Shown here piece by piece: positions 59,281 to 64,000 of a stretch of DNA of 64,000 nucleotides. Under the pieces are notes generated by a model. The model made no database searches. It worked only from the letters and a program-made list of their open reading frames with translations, and was not told the DNA's origin. How positions within the stretch are numbered: position 1 is the first letter of the stretch; every line of letters starts with the position of its first letter. The position numbers and the translations under genes are program-made. Origin of the DNA: Micromonospora endolithica (lineage in GTDB: Bacteria; Actinomycetota; Actinomycetes; Mycobacteriales; Micromonosporaceae); NCBI RefSeq assembly GCF_003626595.1, contig NZ_RBAK01000020.1:25895-89894 (forward strand), in the 5' to 3' direction.

Positions 59281-60225
59281 GTGACCGGCACCGCGATCCC
59301 CGCTCAGCGTCCCGACCTCGCACCACGCCCGCCGGACCACCGACGGGGGCTCGCCGCGCGGTGTGCGCGGATCGCCCGGTCGCGCCCCTTCGAGGTGGCG
59401 ATCGTCGTGCTGATCATGGCCAACGGCATCGTGCTGGGCATCGAGACCTACCCGGACCTCGGCGCGGCGCGACCGGTCCTGCACGGCATGGAGTTGGCCT
59501 TCCGGCTGGCATTCGTGGTGGAGATAGCGATCCGGGTCCTGGCGTACGGGCGCCGGCCGCAGGACTTCTTCCGGCACGGCTGGAACGTCTTCGACTTCAC
59601 CGTGACCGCGGCGATCTTCATCCCGGGCCTGCACGGTGACTCGGCGATCCTGCGGTTCGTCCGAGTGGCCCGGGTACTGCGGCTGGTCCGCTTCTCGCCC
59701 GGCCTGCGCACCATCGTGGCGGCGCTGTGGCGCAGCCTGCCGGGTGTCGCCGGCTTCCTCGCCCTCGCCGCGGTGACCTTCTACGTCTACGGCATGGCCG
59801 GATGGTTGATCTTCGGTTCCCGCTACCCCGAACAGTACGGCGACATCGGCCGCTCGCTCCTGACCCTGTTCGTGCTGCTGTCGCTGGAGACGTTGCCGGA
59901 CCTCATCGAACAGGGCCTGGCGGTGTCCCCGTGGACGCTGGTCTACTACGTCAGCTTCGTGATGATCACGGTCAACCTGCTGCTGAACATCCTCATCGCG
60001 GTCATCGTCAACTCGATGGAGGAGGCGCGCCGCCTGGAGATGACCGAGCGGCTGTCGCCCGACTACGACGAGGACGGCGACGGCGTACCGGACGAGGTCG
60101 ACCGGATCGCCCTCACCCAGCGGTTGGACGACCTGCGCGCGGTCATCGCCGAGCTGGAACGGGAACTGCGCATCGACCGGGACGACGGGCCCGGCCGGGC
60201 CCGCCATCACAGCCCGGAACGGTGA
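59281..60225 (+). CDS. Voltage-gated ion channel of the NaChBac type
   Basis: 314 residues from GTG at 59281. Six helices are visible: S1 (FEVAIVVLIMANGIVLGIET), S2 and S3 (LAFVVEIAIRVLAYG; VFDFTVTAAIFIPG), an Arg-rich S4 (LRFVRVARVLRLVRF), then S5, pore and S6 (YYVSFVMITVNLLLNILIAVIVNSM). The selectivity-filter region reads LLSLETLPDL, with the key Glu kept but without the Trp of the classical TLESW filter. A cytoplasmic acidic stretch (SPDYDEDGDGVPDEVD) and coiled coil follow, as in tetrameric bacterial sodium channels. It is divergent from rtcB. Confidence 0.88.
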   Translation: MTGTAIPAQRPDLAPRPPDHRRGLAARCARIARSRPFEVAIVVLIMANGIVLGIETYPDLGAARPVLHGMELAFRLAFVVEIAIRVLAYGRRPQDFFRHGWNVFDFTVTAAIFIPGLHGDSAILRFVRVARVLRLVRFSPGLRTIVAALWRSLPGVAGFLALAAVTFYVYGMAGWLIFGSRYPEQYGDIGRSLLTLFVLLSLETLPDLIEQGLAVSPWTLVYYVSFVMITVNLLLNILIAVIVNSMEEARRLEMTERLSPDYDEDGDGVPDEVDRIALTQRLDDLRAVIAELERELRIDRDDGPGRARHHSPER

Positions 60226-60283
60226 GCGACAACGCCGGAAAAACGCCTGGCCGCCGGCCACGACTACCGTTACGGTCCCGCCC

Positions 60284-60823
60284 ATGGACGTACGCGAAGA
60301 GCGGCAGCACGACCACGACGCGGTCCGCGACGTCCACCGGCGGGCCTTCGGTGATCACGGAGCGGTGGTGGCGCCCCTGGCCGACGCCCTGCGCCGGGAC
60401 GACCCGGCCGCGCTCTCCCTCGTCGCCGAGCGGGCCGGCCAGGTCGTCGGGCACGTGATGTTCACCCGCGCCCTGCTCGACGCGCCCCGCCGGCTGGTCG
60501 GTGTGCGGGTCCTCAGCCCGGTCGGCGTCCACCCCGACCACCAGCGGCGCGGCATCGGATCCGCCCTGATCCGGCGAGGTCTGGAACTCCTCGACGCGGA
60601 CGGCGTACCCCTGGTGTTCCTGGAGGGTGACCCCCGGTACTACGCCCGGCTCGGCTTCCGGGCCGGCGGCCCGGACGGGTTCCGCAAGCCGTCGCTGCGC
60701 ATCCCGGACGCCGCGTTCCAGGTGTTCCCGCTCGCCGCCCACCAGCCGTGGATGACCGGCACGCTGGTCTACCCCGCCACCTTCTGGGAGCACGACTGCG
60801 TGGGGCTGCGCGACCCGGCGTGA
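60284..60823 (+). CDS. GNAT family N-acetyltransferase
   Basis: 179 residues. The acetyl-CoA loop is in VGVHPDHQRRGIGSALIRRGLELL, followed by VPLVFLEGDPRYYARLGFR, the pattern of the YhbS-like subgroup (COG3153). The start MDVREERQHDHDAVRDVHRRAF is usual for the family. Substrate unknown. It lies 58 bases behind the ion channel gene and may be co-transcribed. Confidence 0.88.
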   Translation: MDVREERQHDHDAVRDVHRRAFGDHGAVVAPLADALRRDDPAALSLVAERAGQVVGHVMFTRALLDAPRRLVGVRVLSPVGVHPDHQRRGIGSALIRRGLELLDADGVPLVFLEGDPRYYARLGFRAGGPDGFRKPSLRIPDAAFQVFPLAAHQPWMTGTLVYPATFWEHDCVGLRDPA

Positions 60824-60844
60824 CCGCACCGGCCGCCGGGGTGG

Positions 60845-61294
60845 TCAGTCCCGCCGGTAGCTCTCCGCGTAGTAGTCGCCGATGCGGCCCCGGCCGGTCG
60901 GCTGGTCCGCCGCGTCCGGGTCGTAGGCCGGGGACTCCTTCACCTGCTCCCGGGTGCGGTCCAGATGCACCGTCCGGTCGAGGTGGTCGACCCGCTCCAC
61001 CGTGCCCACCGGCAGCAGGACCTTCCGCCCGAAGATCCAGGGTCCGGTGTCCACCACCAGCCACTGCGCACCGGCGTCGTCGCTTGCCCCGTCGACGGTG
61101 CCGATCCCGCCGTCCACCGCCTCCACCCGGTAACCGACCAGGTCGACCGGCGTGCCGGGCCCCGGGGCGTCGGGACCGTCGTCGGCGTCCGGCCGCCGGG
61201 GGGCCGGTTCGGCGTCCGGGGTGGCCGGCTGGTAGCTGCCGGCCAGCGCGGACGGGTCGCGCCAGGTCCACGGATTGAACGTCGACGGTTGCAC
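60845..61294 (-). CDS. PRC-barrel domain protein
   Basis: 149 residues. The PRC-barrel core is VDLVGYRVEAVDGGIGTVDGAS...WLVVDTGPWIFGRKVLLPVGTVERVD (about 50-105), flanked by a Pro/Asp-rich start and a tail HLDRTREQVKESPAYD. PRC-barrel proteins of this size are common stress or RNA/electron-transfer-associated proteins in Actinobacteria; the precise role is unknown. Single gene, convergent with the GNAT gene. Confidence 0.8.
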   Translation of the reverse strand: MQPSTFNPWTWRDPSALAGSYQPATPDAEPAPRRPDADDGPDAPGPGTPVDLVGYRVEAVDGGIGTVDGASDDAGAQWLVVDTGPWIFGRKVLLPVGTVERVDHLDRTVHLDRTREQVKESPAYDPDAADQPTGRGRIGDYYAESYRRD

Positions 61295-61576
61295 GGGACA
61301 CCTCCGGTAGGGGTCGTCTGTTCCCTCAAATGTGCCCTCGCCCTTGGCCCGGGAAACAGGTGCGCAATTTCGGGTTCATCGGAAATTCGTCGTGCGAACT
61401 ACGTCATAATCATTGTCCATCGATGGACCGCGGTGCATCGCCGCTGCTCGGATCGCTCTCATCGCGGCAGCACATATCACGCGTCCATTGAGAGTGTCGC
61501 TTCCGCACATTCGTGGACCGCGTCGACGACCGCCATTCTGTCTGGCATCCGCGCTACCGAGAAGAGGGGGAGACGC

Positions 61577-62041
61577 ATGTCCGGAACGATTCGTCGAGCA
61601 GGAGTGGTGCTCGCGCTGACCGTTGGCCTGCTGGCGGGAGCAGGCGGCACCGCGCAGGCCGCTGTCAACCCGGTCACGCCGCAGTCGCTGTGCGGTTTCG
61701 GCTACACCGTGCGGGACCAGGACCCCGTCCACCACGGGCAGACCGGCGTCCGCCTCGGAACGGTCCACCTCATGTACAACCCGATCACCGGGTATGGCTG
61801 CACGGTCACCATCAAGTCGGCCTACGTCGGGTCGCTCACCCGAACCCAGGTCTACCTCGCCGCTCCGTACCTGCCCACCCAGGTCGACGACGGCAACCGG
61901 CTCTACGCGGCCGGCCCGACGAAGGCGTACGTCCGCGGCGGCTGCGTGATCTGGGGTGGCTCGGTCGCGGACCCGGCGGGGACGGTGCACCAGCACGACC
62001 GGGCGAACCCGGCGATCGGCGGAATCGGCACCTGCTTCTGA
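61577..62041 (+). CDS. Small secreted protein of unknown function
   Basis: 154 residues from ATG at 61577 with GAGGGGGAG upstream. The signal peptide ends near TAQAAVN. The mature part has four cysteines (LCGFGYTV, YGCTVTIK, GGCVIWGG, GTCF) that could form two disulfides, and a pattern of short beta strands. I recognise it only as a conserved secreted type of streptomycete and micromonosporal genomes. The 280 bases upstream are AT-richer, with no other gene. Confidence 0.65.
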   Translation: MSGTIRRAGVVLALTVGLLAGAGGTAQAAVNPVTPQSLCGFGYTVRDQDPVHHGQTGVRLGTVHLMYNPITGYGCTVTIKSAYVGSLTRTQVYLAAPYLPTQVDDGNRLYAAGPTKAYVRGGCVIWGGSVADPAGTVHQHDRANPAIGGIGTCF

Positions 62042-62119
62042 CGCCGGCGGCCGGGTCGTCCCCACCCGGGCGGTCCGCCGCGCCGGGTCGCCCGGGTGGG
62101 CGGTGGCATACTCGCCGCC

Positions 62120-62383
62120 ATGGTGCTGTCCCGCCGTTGGGCGTTGTTCCTGGTCGGGGTCGGGATCTGGACCTGGGTCATCTGGCCGCGGTTCGCGATC
62201 GCGATCTGGAACGACCCGCGCGCCTGGACGAGCGGCGCGGTCGGTGACTTCCCGGCAACCGGCTTCCTGTGGGTGCACGCCCTGCTCATCGGGGCGTCCC
62301 TGACGCTCGGCACGATCGTCGGCCTGCTCGGCCTCCGCGCGTGGCGCGCCGCCGGCCGACGTACGCCGAAATCGGCGGCCTGA
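62120..62383 (+). CDS. SCO4848 family small membrane protein
   Basis: 87 residues from ATG at 62120 (MVLSRRWALFLVGVGIWTWVIWPRF), with a second helix (FLWVHALLIGASLTLGTIVGLLGLRAW) and a basic end. Two membrane helices with the WTWVIWPRF motif mark this conserved actinobacterial family; function unknown. Confidence 0.82.
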   Translation: MVLSRRWALFLVGVGIWTWVIWPRFAIAIWNDPRAWTSGAVGDFPATGFLWVHALLIGASLTLGTIVGLLGLRAWRAAGRRTPKSAA

Positions 62384-62398
62384 GCCCGACGGCCCGGA

Positions 62399-63271
62399 TC
62401 AGGCCGTCGTGGCCGGCTGCGCGTTCGGCGCCGGCAGCCATGCGGCGCGCTCGTCGTGCGCGAACCGGGAGAAGTCGATCGGCTCCCGGCCCAGCAACGT
62501 ACGCACGTCGTCGGTGAGCCCGTCGGCGAAGCCGAGCCGGCAGGTCGTGTAGAGGGCGAGGGTGACCAGAGCCATCCCCCACGCCATGCCGTCGGCCCGC
62601 GCGGCCCGCAGGTAGCGGAGAGGCCCGGTCGGCACGTACCGCACCGGCCGCCCCAACTCGGCGCCGATCAGGTCGGCCACCTCGGCGTACGTGAGGGCCT
62701 GCGATCCGGTCAGGGTGTACGCCCTTCCCACGTGTCGATCCTCGCTCAGCGCCAGCGCCGCCACCGAGGCGACATCGCGCACGTCGACGAAGGCCGTCCT
62801 TCCCCGCCCGGCGGGGAGCACGATCCGGCTCCGGTCGCGGATGGCGGAGGCGTGCGTCGTGGAGAGGTTCTGCATGAAGAACGCGGCCCGGACGAAGGTC
62901 CACTCCAGGTCCGACTCCCGCAACCACTTCTCCAGGGCGTGGTGCGGCACCACCGGGTTGCGCTCCGCGCCCTGAAGTGAGAGCAGGACCATCCGCCGTA
63001 CGCCGAGCTGCCGGGCCCGTTCCAGGGCGGGCAGCATGTCGCGCCGGACGTTGCCGAGGTGCGGTGGACGCATCAGGAACATGCGGTCCACGCCGGTGAA
63101 GGCGGCGTCCCAGGTGGTCGGGTCGGTGAAGGAGAACGGGACGCTCTCCTGCCAACCGACGGAGGCGTCGGCACCTCGCATCGCCGCCCGCACCCGCTGG
63201 CCGCCCTCCCGCAGGATCCGGGCGACGTGCCAGCCGACCCGCCCGGTCGCACCGGTCACCAGAACTGTCAT
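62399..63271 (-). CDS. NmrA-like NAD(P)-binding protein
   Basis: 290 residues from ATG at 63271. The N-terminal motif VTGATGRVGWHVARIL is the atypical-SDR glycine motif (T-G-A-T-G-x-x-G). Further: RMFLMRPPHLGNVRRDML, VLLSLQGAERN, and FMQNLSTTHASAIRDRSRIVLPAGRGRTAFVDVRDVASVAALAL. NmrA/HSCARG-like proteins sense redox state or act as quinone oxidoreductases; which applies is unclear. It is divergent from the rRNA operon. Confidence 0.87.
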   Translation of the reverse strand: MTVLVTGATGRVGWHVARILREGGQRVRAAMRGADASVGWQESVPFSFTDPTTWDAAFTGVDRMFLMRPPHLGNVRRDMLPALERARQLGVRRMVLLSLQGAERNPVVPHHALEKWLRESDLEWTFVRAAFFMQNLSTTHASAIRDRSRIVLPAGRGRTAFVDVRDVASVAALALSEDRHVGRAYTLTGSQALTYAEVADLIGAELGRPVRYVPTGPLRYLRAARADGMAWGMALVTLALYTTCRLGFADGLTDDVRTLLGREPIDFSRFAHDERAAWLPAPNAQPATTA

Positions 63272-63421
63272 GCGCCGAGTGTCGTCCCGACGCAGGCGCT
63301 GTGCGCAGAGCCGTGCTGCCCCTCGGGCAGGACCTTCGACCCACGCGCCCGTGCCGCACGCCCCCTGAACTGGACGGATAGTCGGGTGGTGATGGTGTGA
63401 CGCGGACCGCTACCCCTCGAT

Positions 63422-63451
63422 TTGACGATCAAACCCGCAGACGCGTAACTT
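63422..63451 (+). promoter_or_regulatory. Upstream rRNA operon promoter candidate
   Basis: TTGACG, an 18-base spacer and TAACTT, about 340 bases upstream of the second promoter. Multiple tandem promoters are usual before actinobacterial rRNA operons. Confidence 0.5.
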
Positions 63452-63763
63452 TCTCTCTGCCAGCGCGGAACGGGGCAAACGGGATGAAAGTCCTGACGAC
63501 CCGAACCGGACTGGTACCGGGTCCGAGGAGGTAAGCCTCCGAAAGGACGCGGTCCGGGCGAGAGCTCGCCGGAACCGCCGCGAGGCGGATTTGGTGCAGC
63601 GGAACCGACCGGGTAAGGTTGTCGACCGGCAGGGCACCGGGCGAGCTGGCGGGAAACCGCGAGCGGCCGGCCTGCCAAATCCGATGATCAATCGCAGCGT
63701 TAACCGCTGCGCGTGATCGTCGGCGCCAACCCGTACGAAGCGTGACACACCGGGACACACCGG

Positions 63764-63792
63764 TTGACACGGGGAAGGCGGTGAGGTAACGT
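63764..63792 (+). promoter_or_regulatory. Main rRNA operon promoter candidate
   Basis: A consensus TTGACA, a 17-base spacer and TAACGT. It is the best sigma-70-type promoter in the window, about 90 bases before the leader anti-termination element. Confidence 0.75.
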
Positions 63793-63880
63793 AGTAAAAG
63801 TGCCCGGCGCGAGAGCGGCGGACATGAGAGAGGTTGCCCCGGATGGGGTTCTGCTGATGCGGGGCTTCGGATAGTGTGTG

Positions 63881-64000
63881 GTTGTTCTTTGAGAACTCAA
63901 CAGGGTGCTTGATAAGCCAGTGCCAATTGTTTTATATCCCGGACTGGTCGAGCTTCGGTTTGGCTGGTTTGGATTCCTTTGGCAACATTTGTTTGTTGTC
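63881..64000 (+). ncRNA. 5' leader of an rRNA operon (16S not reached)
   Basis: GTTCTTTGAGAACTCAACAG at 63884-63903 is the highly conserved leader element of actinobacterial rRNA operons, followed by an AT/T-rich leader (GTGCCAATTGTTTTAT and further TTTGG repeats). The 16S rRNA should begin shortly after the window end. Confidence 0.85.

Overview
The window is about 70% G+C, uses many GTG starts, and nearly every gene has a third-position G/C bias. Its gene families are typical of filamentous Actinobacteria: SARP/AfsR regulator, SpoOM, DUF6907, SCO-type conserved proteins, anchored-repeat transporters and an actinobacterial rRNA leader. It most resembles a Micromonosporaceae chromosome (Micromonospora-like); the genus is inference.

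Layout. 1-5.5 kb: an anchored-repeat metal ABC transporter (binding protein, surface-anchored repeat protein, ATPase, permease) followed by two secreted proteins of the same repeat family. 5.7-8.0 kb: a broken SCO5389-type gene fused to an I36-type inhibitor remnant, then an ECF sigma factor with a membrane partner. 8.1-22.5 kb: a mobile/defence region with a tyrosine integrase and an integrase scrap, a three-copy DUF6907 protein, a GNAT enzyme, a ubiquitin-like operon (Ubl, E2-like, JAB-E1 fusion) divergent from an XRE/ImmA pair, and a type I restriction-modification operon. The R-M operon lies between two identical 46-bp copies of a tRNA-Arg 3' end. 22.9-33.8 kb: reductase with a truncated regulator, MFS transporter, CsbD, SpoOM, three CNNM/CBS membrane proteins, then a scar made of a truncated hydrolase and another integrase remnant. 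33.8-38.1 kb: PadR regulator, lipoprotein, ABC ATPase and FtsX-like permease. 38.3-51 kb: secreted repeat protein, SARP regulator and carbohydrate-active secreted enzymes (LPMO with CBM2, ricin-GH62 arabinofuranosidase, parallel beta-helix protein). 51.5-54 kb: a single protein joining ECF sigma domains, an anti-sigma-like zinc motif, a membrane helix and an extracytoplasmic beta-helix. 54-63.3 kb: intact SCO5389 protein, LLM oxidoreductase, CooC-like ATPase, RtcB/PrfH ribosome-repair pair, ion channel and small conserved genes. The window ends in the promoter and leader of an rRNA operon; 16S itself is not reached.

Functional links. The beta-helix protein at 49.1-50.9 kb and the membrane sigma fusion are divergent and carry homologous beta-helices, suggesting a sensor sigma factor that controls a related secreted protein. 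The XRE/ImmA pair faces the ubiquitin-like operon across two identical operator palindromes, suggesting a protease-relieved repressor. Similar operator-like sequences lie near the anchored-repeat locus, both SCO5389 copies and the CooC-like gene, suggesting one (possibly zinc-responsive) regulator. Rho-independent-type hairpins separate several convergent units.
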